Shown here: positions 52,817 through 61,834 of the stretch, piece by piece
How the letters are laid out: every line of letters begins with the position of its first letter
How positions within the stretch are numbered: the first letter of the stretch is position 1
DNA from: Cupriavidus pauculus
GTDB lineage: Bacteria > Pseudomonadota > Gammaproteobacteria > Burkholderiales > Burkholderiaceae
DNA: 64,000 bases
Reading direction: 5' to 3'
NCBI RefSeq assembly: GCF_008693385.1
Contig: NZ_CP044065.1
Span: 1,240,001 to 1,304,000, forward strand
The notes under the pieces: model-generated
The model's database searches: none
What the model was told of the DNA's origin: nothing
What the model saw: only the letters and a program-made list of their open reading frames with translations
Position numbers and translations under genes: made by a program

Positions 52817-53983
52817 ATGTTCAACTTCAACCTGCATGCCCCCACCAAAGTCCTGTTCGGCAAGGACCAGATCGCGGGCATCGCCGCGGAAATCCCGGCG
52901 AACGCCCGCGTGCTGATCACGTACGGCGGTGGCAGCATCAAGCGGAATGGCGTGCTGGAAGCCGTGCGCAAGGCACTCGGCGACCGCGTCGTCTTCGAAT
53001 TCGGCGGCATCGAAACGAACCCCGATTACGCCACGCTGATGCAGGCCGTGGAACTCGGCCTCGCGGAAAAAGTGGACTTCGTGCTGTCAGTCGGCGGCGG
53101 CTCCGTGGCCGATGGCACGAAGTTCATCGTGGCCGCCATGCACTACGACGGCGACGCGTGGGACATCCTCGCCAAGCGTGGCACCGGTGCCCAGAAGATC
53201 AAATCGGCCGTGCCGTTCGGCGTGGTGCTCACGCTCCCGGCCACGGGTTCAGAGATGAACGCCGGCGCCGTGATCAGCCGCCGGGAGACCGGCGACAAGC
53301 TCGACTTCCACTCGCCGCACTGCTTCCCGCGCTTCGCGGTGCTCGACCCCGTGACGACGTTCACGCTGCCGGCACGCCAGACCACCAACGGCGTGGTCGA
53401 TGCGTTCGTCCACACGACCGAGCAATACCTGACCTATCCGGTGAACGCCAAGGTGCAGGACCGTATGGCCGAAGGCATCCTGCAGACGCTGATCGAGGAT
53501 GGTCCGAAGGTGCTGGCCGACGGCGAGGACTACGACGCGCGCGCCAACATCATGTGGGCGGCCACCATGGCGCTGAACGGCTTTATCGGCGCGGGCGTCC
53601 CGCAGGACTGGGCCACGCACATGATCGGCCACGAGATCACGGCCATGCACGGCCTGGACCACGCGCAAACGCTGGCCATCGTGCTGCCGTCTCTGCTGAA
53701 CGCCCGCCGCGATCAAAAGCGCGAGAAGCTGCTGCAATACGCGGAGCGCGTCTGGAACATCCGTGAGGGCAGCGAAGACGCGCGCATCACCGCGGCCATC
53801 GACGCCACCCGCGCGTTCTTCGAACGCATGGGCGCCCCGACGCGACTGTCCGCGTACGGCATCGACGGCAGCAGCATCGGCGACATCGTCGCCAAGCTCG
53901 GCGAGCACGGCATGACCGCGCTGGGCGAGCATGGCGACATCTCGCTGGAGGTCAGCCGCAAGGTGTTGCAGGCGGCGGTGTAA
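52817..53983 (+). CDS. yqhD: NADPH-dependent aldehyde reductase YqhD
   Basis: The 388-residue iron/zinc alcohol dehydrogenase matches E. coli YqhD closely in length and text. It opens MFNFNLHAPTKVLFGK and includes ITYGGGSIKRNGVLEAV near 36, the cofactor loop SVGGGSVADGTKF near 94, and the metal site HMIGHEITAMHGLDH near 265. YqhD reduces short toxic aldehydes, including those from lipid peroxidation, with NADPH. The ATG at 52817 follows AGGACGATCCCC. It is convergent with mqo, 14 nt apart. Confidence 0.95.
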   Translation: MFNFNLHAPTKVLFGKDQIAGIAAEIPANARVLITYGGGSIKRNGVLEAVRKALGDRVVFEFGGIETNPDYATLMQAVELGLAEKVDFVLSVGGGSVADGTKFIVAAMHYDGDAWDILAKRGTGAQKIKSAVPFGVVLTLPATGSEMNAGAVISRRETGDKLDFHSPHCFPRFAVLDPVTTFTLPARQTTNGVVDAFVHTTEQYLTYPVNAKVQDRMAEGILQTLIEDGPKVLADGEDYDARANIMWAATMALNGFIGAGVPQDWATHMIGHEITAMHGLDHAQTLAIVLPSLLNARRDQKREKLLQYAERVWNIREGSEDARITAAIDATRAFFERMGAPTRLSAYGIDGSSIGDIVAKLGEHGMTALGEHGDISLEVSRKVLQAAV

Positions 53984-53997
53984 GGCGACTGCGGCCC

Positions 53998-55713
53998 TTA
54001 CAGCGCGATATCCGGCACCTTCTTCACCACCCCGGGGTTCGCCATCGGGGTGGTGGCGGGGACGATGCCGTCGAGGCTCGGCGGTGCGATGGCCAGTTGC
54101 AGCGTTTCCGCCGTGGTCGCCCATTCCGTCGCCAGCATCTGCGGATTCTCGTTGAGCTTCTTGCCGTAGCTCGGCACGATCTCGCGAATCTTCTGCTGCC
54201 ACGCCGGCGTCTTCATCTGCTCGGGGAACACGCGCTCCAGCAGCGACAGCATGATCGCCGGGGACGTCGAGCCGCCCGGCGATGCGCCCAGCAGCGCCGA
54301 TACCGAACGGTCGGCGGACACCACGACCTCGGTGCCAAGCTTCAGTACGCCGCCTTTCTCGGGATCGTTCTTGATGATCTGCACGCGCTGGCCCGCTTCC
54401 CACAGGCGCCAGTCCTCGTCCTTCGCCTCGGGCATGTAATGGCGCAATGCCGCCATCTTTTCCTCGCGTGACAGCGCCAGCTGCTGCGCAAGGTATTTCA
54501 CGAGCGCGAACTCGTGAACGCCGACCTGCAACTGCGGCACGATGTTCGACGGGGTTGCCGCCTTGGGCAGGTCGAAGTACGAGCCGTTCTTGAGGAACTT
54601 GCTGGACCACGTGGCAAACGGTCCGAACAGGATCACGCGCTTGCCGTCGAGCACGCGCGTATCCAGATGGGGCACCGACATCGGGGGCGAGCCCGTATCC
54701 GCCAGGCCGTAGACCTTGGCCAGATGGCGTGCCGCGAGCTCGGGCTTGTCGGTGACCAGGAACTCGCCACCCACGGGGAAGCCGCCATACTGCTTCGCTT
54801 CGGGAATGCCCGACAGCTGCAGCAGCGGCAGTGCCGCGCCGCCCGCGCCGATAAACACGTTGCGCGCATCCACGGTCTGGATCTTCGTGCCGTCGTTCAC
54901 GTCGAACGCCGAGACACGCCATGTGCCATCGTCGTTGCGCGTGATCGAACGCACTTCATAGCCGGTGGTGACCTTCACGCCCGACTTGGCGGTCAGGTGC
55001 TTGTAGAACTGGCGCGTGATCTCGCCCAGATTGACGTCGGTGCCGAGCGGCGAGCGCGTGGCCGTGACCACTTCGTCGGGCTTGCGGCCTTCCATCATGA
55101 TGGGAATCCACTCGGCGATCTTCGCCGGGTCCGTCGTCATCTCCATGCCGGCGAAAAGCGGGGAAGCCTTCAGCGCTTCGACGCGCTTGCGGATGAACTC
55201 GCGATTCTCCTGTCCGAAGACAAGATTCATATGCGGCGTGGAGTTGATGAATTCGCGCGGATTGCCCAGCACGCCCTTCCGGACCTGATGCGCCCAGAAC
55301 TGGCGGGAGATCTGGAAGTTCTCGTTGATATTGATGGCCTGGGCGATATGAACGTTGCCTTTGTCGTCCATCGGCGTGTAGTTCAGCTCGCACAGCGCGG
55401 AGTGGCCGGTGCCAGCGTTGTTCCAGCCGTTGGAGCTTTCTTCGGCCACCTTGTCCAGGCGCTCGAACACTTCGCACGTCCAGTTCGGCTCCAGTTCCTT
55501 CAGATAGACGCCGAGCGTCGCGCTCATGATGCCGCCGCCGATCAGCAGCACATCGACGCTACGATCGGCCTTTGCGGCACGGTACTGGCTACCGAAAAAG
55601 TACGAATATCCGCCCCATACCGCCGCGGCGCCGATCGCTGCGCCAAGGAACTTCCGCCGGGTAAAAGGCTCACGGCCGCGCGTCGCGGCCGTGCTGTTGT
55701 CCGTCTGAGTCAT
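53998..55713 (-). CDS. mqo: Malate:quinone oxidoreductase with twin-arginine leader
   Basis: Mqo (571 residues) oxidises malate to oxaloacetate with FAD and passes electrons to quinone. The FAD motif is VLLIGGGIMSATLGVYLKEL near 55, followed by ESSNGWNNAGTGHSALCELN near 92 and the C-terminal LLGASPGGSTSPAIML near 475. Unusually, it begins with FTRRKFLGAAIGAAAVWGG, a twin-arginine-type leader or anchor; E. coli Mqo has none. The ATG at 55713 is used, with a GTG at 55725 also in frame. If exported, the enzyme would work on the periplasmic side. Confidence 0.94.
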   Translation of the reverse strand: MTQTDNSTAATRGREPFTRRKFLGAAIGAAAVWGGYSYFFGSQYRAAKADRSVDVLLIGGGIMSATLGVYLKELEPNWTCEVFERLDKVAEESSNGWNNAGTGHSALCELNYTPMDDKGNVHIAQAININENFQISRQFWAHQVRKGVLGNPREFINSTPHMNLVFGQENREFIRKRVEALKASPLFAGMEMTTDPAKIAEWIPIMMEGRKPDEVVTATRSPLGTDVNLGEITRQFYKHLTAKSGVKVTTGYEVRSITRNDDGTWRVSAFDVNDGTKIQTVDARNVFIGAGGAALPLLQLSGIPEAKQYGGFPVGGEFLVTDKPELAARHLAKVYGLADTGSPPMSVPHLDTRVLDGKRVILFGPFATWSSKFLKNGSYFDLPKAATPSNIVPQLQVGVHEFALVKYLAQQLALSREEKMAALRHYMPEAKDEDWRLWEAGQRVQIIKNDPEKGGVLKLGTEVVVSADRSVSALLGASPGGSTSPAIMLSLLERVFPEQMKTPAWQQKIREIVPSYGKKLNENPQMLATEWATTAETLQLAIAPPSLDGIVPATTPMANPGVVKKVPDIAL

Positions 55714-55806
55714 GGGGGGCTTCACTGTTCAAAGTTGCGCAGATTGTACCCCACCACGAAGAAACGCTAGGTGAAAACCCTAATAAGTGCCGCGTACGGC
55801 ATACGT

Positions 55807-56241
55807 TTATCGCTGCACCTTCGACCAATCGGGCAAACCATCGAGATCCGGGCGCATCGTCACGCTCTCCTGCTCGTTGGGATCGGTGCGCGAGATCAGC
55901 GCCACGCAGGGCTCGTCGGCGCTGAGGTTGTACGGCAGATGGGGCACCCCGGCGGGGATATAGAAGAAATCGCCAGCGTTCACGACCGCATGATGCTCGA
56001 GGCGGTCCCCATACCAGCAGCCCGAGGCACCGCTCATGCCGTAGATCGCGGTCTCGTGCTCGGCATGCATATGCGCCTTGGCGCGCGCGCCGGGCGGAAT
56101 CGTGGCCAGCTGGAAGTGGATATGCCGGGCGCCGACGGTCTCCGCGGAGATACCCACCGCGTAATGAAGGCCCTGCTTGCCGACGAATTCGGCACCGGGG
56201 CGGACGAGTTGGCAGGTGGGGGCGGTCTGATCCGAGGTCAT
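55807..56241 (-). CDS. Cupin-domain protein
   Basis: The 144-residue protein is a single-domain cupin. The first cupin motif is PPGARAKAHMHAEHETAIYG near 49 (His and Glu metal ligands), and the second is NAGDFFYIPAGVPHLPYNL near 87. Metal-dependent dioxygenases, isomerases and sensors share this fold, so the role stays open. The ATG at 56241 lacks a strong ribosome-binding site. It follows the carbonic anhydrase gene by about 100 nt on the same strand. Confidence 0.88.
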   Translation of the reverse strand: MTSDQTAPTCQLVRPGAEFVGKQGLHYAVGISAETVGARHIHFQLATIPPGARAKAHMHAEHETAIYGMSGASGCWYGDRLEHHAVVNAGDFFYIPAGVPHLPYNLSADEPCVALISRTDPNEQESVTMRPDLDGLPDWSKVQR

Positions 56242-56344
56242 GGCGATAAAAGCGGGCTATCGATGTTCCGAAAGTAGCCGACCGCAGGCCGGCAGCCTTT
56301 CAGGAAAAAACGCTTCGATAGCGGAAGAACGCTGCAAGCCGTCG

Positions 56345-56956
56345 TTACGGCGTATCGCGGTCCGCCGGAACGTCCCGCACCACCTCCGTCAGCTTGCCCG
56401 AGTTCATCTCGTAGAAGAACCCATAGAGCTTCACGTTCTTCGGCACGGCGGGACTCGCGCGCAGCAGCTTGACGTCATGCCGGATGGAGTCTTCGTAGTG
56501 CCCGATCGCGAGGCTGTCGTGATCGAACAGGCTCTCGATATCGGCGTGATGATGGTCATGAAACTCGCCGATCAGCGTGTCCGGCGTAAAGGCCGTGGCA
56601 CCGCAGAACGAGTGATGAACGACCACGACGTTCTGCACGCGGAAGAGGTAATCCATCGTGGCCACCGATTGCAGTGCCGCAATGGCTCTGCCGCCCGCGT
56701 TGGACACGGCAAACAACGTGCGCGTGTTGCCGATACGGTTGCCCGCCTCGTCGAGGATGTTCTCGCCCGGATAGACCTCGTCGCCGAAATAGTCGGCCAC
56801 CGCCTGCGGAATCTCCGCGGCGCGGGGATCGAAACAGTGGATCACGATGGTCTTCATCGGGATGAACTGGTTGAACCGGTCCGTGCTGTCCGGCGCGAAC
56901 CACGATGCATCGAACCACGGTTGCGTCCGGAATTCGTATTCGGAGAACTTCGTCAT
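56345..56956 (-). CDS. Beta-class carbonic anhydrase-like protein
   Basis: The 203-residue protein has the beta-carbonic anhydrase zinc ligands: Cys in IVIHCFDPRAAE near 41 (Cys-x-Asp-x-Arg) and the His-x2-Cys pair in VVHHSFCGATAF near 118. The enzyme hydrates CO2 to bicarbonate, though some relatives act on CS2 or COS. The ATG at 56956 is preferred because GGAGTG lies 7 nt upstream; an ATG at 56983 adds nine residues. It directly follows the HD-domain gene, so it may supply or remove CO2/bicarbonate for it. Confidence 0.87.
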   Translation of the reverse strand: MTKFSEYEFRTQPWFDASWFAPDSTDRFNQFIPMKTIVIHCFDPRAAEIPQAVADYFGDEVYPGENILDEAGNRIGNTRTLFAVSNAGGRAIAALQSVATMDYLFRVQNVVVVHHSFCGATAFTPDTLIGEFHDHHHADIESLFDHDSLAIGHYEDSIRHDVKLLRASPAVPKNVKLYGFFYEMNSGKLTEVVRDVPADRDTP

Positions 56957-56986
56957 GTTTTCACTCCACTCGTTGATGGTCATGCA

Positions 56987-57628
56987 TTAGCTTTCGAACG
57001 GCGCGTGGTCGAGCAGGTCGCACACATCCGGAATCGCGCAGTCATGCACGTGGCGCCGGCCGATATCGGCCAGCCCCGTGCCAATCGCGGTATGCGGCTT
57101 CTTCCTCACGACCTCCGCGAGCGCTTCCTGAAAGGCCGCCTTGAAACCAAGCCGCGGATAAAGCTGCAATACGTCATCGACGAGCGACGGCGCGAGCTCG
57201 TCGAGGTTCAGCCCCATCACGTCGATGTGCGCGCCCAGATTGACGAGCGCCACCTCGGGTTCGCGCCGGTCGGCGATGCCCGCGCTGGAATGCAGCGCGA
57301 TGGCATCCCAAACCAGTTGCGCCCGCGCATCGGCGTAGCCATTGGCACGCAAAAAGCGGCTGGCCGCATCGGCCCCGTCGACCTCGAATCGCTGGTCGGC
57401 CATGAAGTCTTCGGTCAATCCGAGGTCATGCAGCAGCGACGCGAGGTAGACCGCCTCCCGGTCATAGGACAGACCACGTTTGCGCCCCAGCAGCTCGGCG
57501 AACCACCATGTGCGATGGACATGGTTGAGCATGACGCGCGAATGCACGCGCTCGGCCAGGGCGGCGGCCTTGCGAGACAGTCCGGAGTCCGGGGCGATCA
57601 CGCCGCCGATCGTGGCAATGGTGTTCAC
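56987..57628 (-). CDS. HD-domain protein, cyanamide-hydratase-like
   Basis: The 213-residue protein has an HD metal site: LNHVHRTWWFAELL near 34, LASLLHDLGLTEDF near 62 and AIALHSSAGIADRR near 107. The order and the 'HDLGLTEDF' phrase resemble cyanamide hydratase and related Ddi2-type HD hydrolases, which hydrate cyanamide to urea. That match is by memory, not by search. The start is taken as GTG 57628 (VNTIATIGG); a TTG at 57661 is in frame. It is divergent from a GlxA-type regulator across a palindrome and followed by a carbonic anhydrase gene. Confidence 0.8.
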   Translation of the reverse strand: MNTIATIGGVIAPDSGLSRKAAALAERVHSRVMLNHVHRTWWFAELLGRKRGLSYDREAVYLASLLHDLGLTEDFMADQRFEVDGADAASRFLRANGYADARAQLVWDAIALHSSAGIADRREPEVALVNLGAHIDVMGLNLDELAPSLVDDVLQLYPRLGFKAAFQEALAEVVRKKPHTAIGTGLADIGRRHVHDCAIPDVCDLLDHAPFES

Positions 57629-57682
57629 GGTTGACGCTCGATACGAATTTGATGAGAGCAAGTGTAGGCATGCCCGTCATGA

Positions 57683-57711
57683 CACAAATGACTGTTTTCG
57701 GTCGATTTGTG
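57683..57711. promoter_or_regulatory. Inverted repeat between HD-domain and GlxA-type genes
   Basis: CACAAAT (57683-57689) and ATTTGTG (57705-57711) form a perfect inverted repeat with a 15-bp spacer, and the flanks extend with GAC/GTC bases. It lies in the divergent promoter region and is a likely operator for the GlxA-type regulator. Confidence 0.6.
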
Positions 57712-57747
57712 CCAGAATGAAAACCCTTCGTCGCCACCCGCTTCAAC

Positions 57748-58749
57748 ATGCCGTCCCCAGCACAACCCAGACGCGTGGTCATCCTCGGCCTGCCACCCGT
57801 GGATGCACTGGACGTGATCGGCCCGGCGGAGGTCTTCGCCAACGCGAACCGCATCCATCACGCCAGGAAGCCGCCATACGTGCTCGAGCTCGTCTCCGCG
57901 AACGACGAGACACGCGTGGAGAGCGAAACGGGCATCGCGCTGTTGGGCCACCGAACGCTGGATCAGGAGCGCAGGGCCGCCAGGCCGATCGACACCCTGA
58001 TCGTCGCCACGGGATTCAGCGCGATCGGCGCCGCCGACCCCGCGACGATTGCATGGATCCAGAAGCGGGCAACAACGGTGCGCCGCATGTGCGCCATCTG
58101 CGTCGGCGCTTTCGCGCTGGCCGAGGCCGGCCTGCTCGACGGCCGCAAGGCCACGACGCACTGGGGCGCCGCACAGCGGCTGGCCGAGCGGTATCCCAAG
58201 GTCGACGTAGACCCCACGCCCATCTGGATCAAGGACGGCAACGTCTACACCTCGGCCGGGGTCTCGGCCGGCATCGATCTCGCCCTCGCGCTGGTGGCCG
58301 AGGACCTTGGCGACGAGATCGCACTGGCCATCGCCAAAGAGCTCGTGCTCTATCTGCGCCGCCCAGGCGGGCAGGCCCAGTTCAGCACCACGCTGCGCTC
58401 GCAGAACACACCGGGCTCGACTCTGGAACGGCTCTGCCGCTGGATTGCGGAGAACCTGAACGCGGACTTGAGCGTGGAAGCGCTAGCCAGCCGGTCCGCC
58501 ATGAGCGTGCGGACCCTGATCCGGCTGTTCCAGCGGGAGCTGAACACCACGCCGGCACGGTATGTGGAAGAAGTCCGCATCGAGGCCATCCGCCGGGCGC
58601 TGGAGATGGGCGGCAGAACGATCGAGGACATCGCGCGGCGCCATGGCTACCAGAGCGTGGACGTATTGCGCAAGGCGTTTATCCGGCGCGTGGGCATCAG
58701 CCCGAGGGACTATCTCAAGCGCTTCACGTCGGAGCCGGCGTCTGGCTGA
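57748..58749 (+). CDS. GlxA-family AraC-type regulator (DJ-1/PfpI + HTH)
   Basis: The 333-residue regulator has an N-terminal DJ-1/PfpI glutamine-amidotransferase-like domain (about 5-190) with the nucleophile-elbow segment MCAICVGAFALAEAGLL near 115. A C-terminal AraC double helix-turn-helix follows (about 225-325), including LSVEALASRSAMSVRTLIRL near 250 and IARRHGYQSVDVLRKAF near 294. GlxA-type proteins often control catabolism of amine or nitrogen compounds. The divergent HD-domain/carbonic anhydrase pair is the likely target, with an inverted repeat between. Confidence 0.93.
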   Translation: MPSPAQPRRVVILGLPPVDALDVIGPAEVFANANRIHHARKPPYVLELVSANDETRVESETGIALLGHRTLDQERRAARPIDTLIVATGFSAIGAADPATIAWIQKRATTVRRMCAICVGAFALAEAGLLDGRKATTHWGAAQRLAERYPKVDVDPTPIWIKDGNVYTSAGVSAGIDLALALVAEDLGDEIALAIAKELVLYLRRPGGQAQFSTTLRSQNTPGSTLERLCRWIAENLNADLSVEALASRSAMSVRTLIRLFQRELNTTPARYVEEVRIEAIRRALEMGGRTIEDIARRHGYQSVDVLRKAFIRRVGISPRDYLKRFTSEPASG

Positions 58750-59027
58750 CGTGCTGCACCGCACCGCGCAAATTTGTTCGCGCGGGGTAGAGCCGGGGTG
58801 GAGCCGGGATAGAGCAATCGACGCGCCACCGCGCTCTCCACATCCCCATCCCCGAGAAAGGCCGCCCTCCGAATGCGGCCAAGGTAATGACAGTGCACTG
58901 AACCTGCACTGCACCAATTCATGACGCGACGTAATGTCCATACGTTTGCGAATCAGCGTTCGATTCCTATGCTTCGTACCGCGAGCAAACCAACGGCTCG
59001 CGGGACGTTCTTTCAAGGAGACAAGCG

Positions 59028-60224
59028 ATGAGAGCATTCCAGCTTGGACTGATTGGCGCGGCTATCATGGCGGCGATTTTTCCTTCCATCGGGGTAGCGC
59101 AGGGCAACGACGACGCGTCGTCGTTCCGACGAGGAAACTCCGCGCAGCTGGCCGCGATGGTTAAGGCGCGACAGCATTTCTTCGGCCCCGAGAATGTCGA
59201 CGAGCGGACCGGCAAGGTCCGCGAAGACAAGGTCATCTTCTCGTGGTTCAGCGTGGCGTCGTTCGCCGTGGCCGCGAAAGGCCGCGTCTTCCTGCTCGAC
59301 TCGTACATCTATCGGCTCGCGGACAAGCGCGCCTACGTCCCGGCGACCGTGCAGGATCTGGTCGACGTCCGTCCCGAATTCATCTTCCTCGGGCACGGTC
59401 ATGGCGACCATGCCGACAACGCCGCCTATATCGCGAAGCTCACGGGCGCCACGATCTACGGTGCCGCGGAGCACTGCGATGCCATGAAGGGCGACGCCGC
59501 GCGCATCTTCGGCGCGGGCACCACCGTCAAGTGCGAGGCCATCACGACGGCCGGTTCCGCGCCGGGCGCCGAGGTCAAGACGCTGCGGCCGCTCGCGCCG
59601 GATCTCTGCATCACCGCATGGAAGCACGTCCATTCCGCGACGGTGCCCGTGGACCCCGCCTACCCGCCGAATCCGATCAACCCCGTGCGCGACCCGCGCG
59701 TGGACACGCTGTTCCCACCGAATCCCGCGCCCGCGCTCGATACGCGTACCAACGCGGGCGTAGGCGGCCCGATTCCGATCATGTACCAGTTCACGGTCGG
59801 CGGATCGGACTTCACGTTCACATGGCACGACACGGCCGGTCCGCTGAAGGAGCAGGCACCGGCGTTGCTGCAATTCTTCACCACACTGCCGAAGACCGAC
59901 GTCGAACTCGGCGCGGGCGTGAGTATCGGCGAAGCGAATAATGGCGTGCGCGATATCACGATGTATATCCAGGCGTTGCAGCCCAAGGTCTTCTTTATGG
60001 ACCACACCGATAACTTCAATATTGGCGCATCGATGTTCTATCTGCAGGCCATTCAGCGACAATTCGATATCTTCAATATCCCCGTCGCCGATCGCCCGGA
60101 AATACGCGGCCTGCACGATCCGTACGACTATGTGAGACCGGGCCTGATGACCTTCAATTACCGCGACGACTACTGGCGCGATTCCCGCCGTGGCAATCGC
60201 CATAGCCGCTATTGCTCGGGTTAA
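59028..60224 (+). CDS. Secreted metallo-beta-lactamase-fold hydrolase
   Basis: The 398-residue protein has a signal peptide cleaved near IGVAQG. The zinc site is FLGHGHGDHADNAAYI near 124 (His-x-His-x-Asp-His), and a later metal His is in FFMDHTDNFNIGA near 325. A long Pro-rich insert lies near 210-245. It resembles exported MBL-fold proteins of unknown substrate; a beta-lactamase role is not implied. The ATG at 59028 follows AAGGAGACAAGC. It lies 71 nt before the M20 hydrolase gene, and both are exported, so they may form an operon. Confidence 0.85.
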   Translation: MRAFQLGLIGAAIMAAIFPSIGVAQGNDDASSFRRGNSAQLAAMVKARQHFFGPENVDERTGKVREDKVIFSWFSVASFAVAAKGRVFLLDSYIYRLADKRAYVPATVQDLVDVRPEFIFLGHGHGDHADNAAYIAKLTGATIYGAAEHCDAMKGDAARIFGAGTTVKCEAITTAGSAPGAEVKTLRPLAPDLCITAWKHVHSATVPVDPAYPPNPINPVRDPRVDTLFPPNPAPALDTRTNAGVGGPIPIMYQFTVGGSDFTFTWHDTAGPLKEQAPALLQFFTTLPKTDVELGAGVSIGEANNGVRDITMYIQALQPKVFFMDHTDNFNIGASMFYLQAIQRQFDIFNIPVADRPEIRGLHDPYDYVRPGLMTFNYRDDYWRDSRRGNRHSRYCSG

Positions 60225-60295
60225 AGATCTGACGCGGCTTCGCATCGGGCGGATTTGGCCTTATGCTTCCATGGCTTACCACGACAAGGAAGATA

Positions 60296-61834
60296 ATGAG
60301 AGCCAAATCCGCCCGCCAGATCGGCATGCTGGTCGCCACGTCATGCATGACCATCGGCGCCGTGCAGGCCGCAGCCCTGACACCAGAAGCCGCACAGACC
60401 CAGGCCGCGGCCAGCTACAAGGAATATCTGGACCTGCTGAGCATCCCCAACGATTCGATCGTCCCCGAGGATATCCAGCGCAACGTCGCGTGGCTCGAAC
60501 AGGCGTTCAGGAAGCGCGGCTTCACGACGCAATCGCTCGACAACGACGGCAAGCCGATGCTGTTCGCCGAGTATCCCGGCAAGCAAGCCAATCGCAAGAC
60601 GGTCCTGTTCTATATGCACCTGGACGGCCAACCGGTCATCCCGTCGCAATGGCAACAGAAGAGCCCGTGGACGCCGGTGCTGAAGCAGAAGGGCGCCAAT
60701 GGCAACTGGGAAGAGATCGACACCAGCAAGCTGTTCTCGGGCACGGTGGACCCCGAATGGCGCGTCTTCGGCCGCTCGTCTTCCGATGACAAGGGCCCCA
60801 TCATGATGATGCTGGCCGCGATCGACGCGCTGAAGGGCGCCAACGGCCAGCCGGCCGTGAACGTCAAGGTCATTCTCGACAGCGAGGAAGAAAAGGGTTC
60901 CCCGTCGATCGCCAAGGTCATGAAGGCCCACCGAGACCTGCTGGCCTGCGACGCCATCGTGATCCACGACGGCCCGATGCATGCCACGAACCGCCCCACG
61001 CTGGTGTTCGGCAACCGCGGCGCCGCCAAGGCCAGGCTGGTCGTCTACGGCCCGAAGTCGCCGCTGCACAGCGGCCACTACGGCAACTACGCGCCCAACC
61101 CCGCGCAGCGCCTGGCCACGCTGCTGGCCTCGATGAAGGACGACACGGGCCGCGTCACGATTCCGGGCTACTACAGCAAGGTCAAGCTCGGCGAAGCCGA
61201 ACGCAAGATCATGGCCGCCGTACCCGACGACGAGGCCGCCCTGAAGCGCCGCCTCGGCATCGCGCAGACGGACAAGGTCGGCAAGAACTATCAAGAGGCG
61301 ATGCAATACCCCTCGCTGAACGTCCGCGGCATGGCCGCAGCGGCGATCGGCGACAAGGTTGCCAACATCGTCCCGGACAAGGCCGAAGCCGAACTGGACC
61401 TCCGCACGACGCCCGATTCCGACGCCGCCTACCTCGGCAAGCTGGTGGAGCAGCATATCGTGAAGCAGGGCTACCACCTCGTCTCGGGCACACCGACCGA
61501 CGAAGACCGCGCAAAATACGACAAGCTGGCGAGCTTCACGTATCAGAGCGAAGGCGGCAACGCGGCCGGATCGCCAATCGATTCCGGCGTGGCCAAGTGG
61601 GCGTACGCGGCGTTGACGGGAACGTTCGGCACCCACCCCGATCCGGTGCGAATCCGGATGATGGGCGGGACGGTGCCGACGGCGGAGATCGTCGAGGTCC
61701 TGAAGGTGCCGTTCGTGATCGTGCCTTTGGTGAACGCGGACAACAACCAGCATGCGGCGAACGAGAACTTGCGGCTCGGGAATTATTCGAGTGGGGTGAG
61801 GACGATGTATGGGCTGCTGACGGAAGGGTTCTAG
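60296..61834 (+). CDS. Secreted M20-family metallopeptidase
   Basis: The 512-residue protein has a signal peptide cleaved near GAVQAAA. The dizinc site is visible: LFYMHLDGQPV near 105 (His-x-Asp), GRSSSDDKGPIMMML near 160 and DSEEEKGSP near 195 (Glu-Glu). A dimerisation-domain insert follows. M20 members include carboxypeptidases, dipeptidases and aminoacylases. The ATG at 60296 follows AAGGAAG. Its stop overlaps the end of the convergent YitT gene by 4 nt. It probably acts in the periplasm on peptides or N-acyl amino acids. Confidence 0.9.
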   Translation: MRAKSARQIGMLVATSCMTIGAVQAAALTPEAAQTQAAASYKEYLDLLSIPNDSIVPEDIQRNVAWLEQAFRKRGFTTQSLDNDGKPMLFAEYPGKQANRKTVLFYMHLDGQPVIPSQWQQKSPWTPVLKQKGANGNWEEIDTSKLFSGTVDPEWRVFGRSSSDDKGPIMMMLAAIDALKGANGQPAVNVKVILDSEEEKGSPSIAKVMKAHRDLLACDAIVIHDGPMHATNRPTLVFGNRGAAKARLVVYGPKSPLHSGHYGNYAPNPAQRLATLLASMKDDTGRVTIPGYYSKVKLGEAERKIMAAVPDDEAALKRRLGIAQTDKVGKNYQEAMQYPSLNVRGMAAAAIGDKVANIVPDKAEAELDLRTTPDSDAAYLGKLVEQHIVKQGYHLVSGTPTDEDRAKYDKLASFTYQSEGGNAAGSPIDSGVAKWAYAALTGTFGTHPDPVRIRMMGGTVPTAEIVEVLKVPFVIVPLVNADNNQHAANENLRLGNYSSGVRTMYGLLTEGF

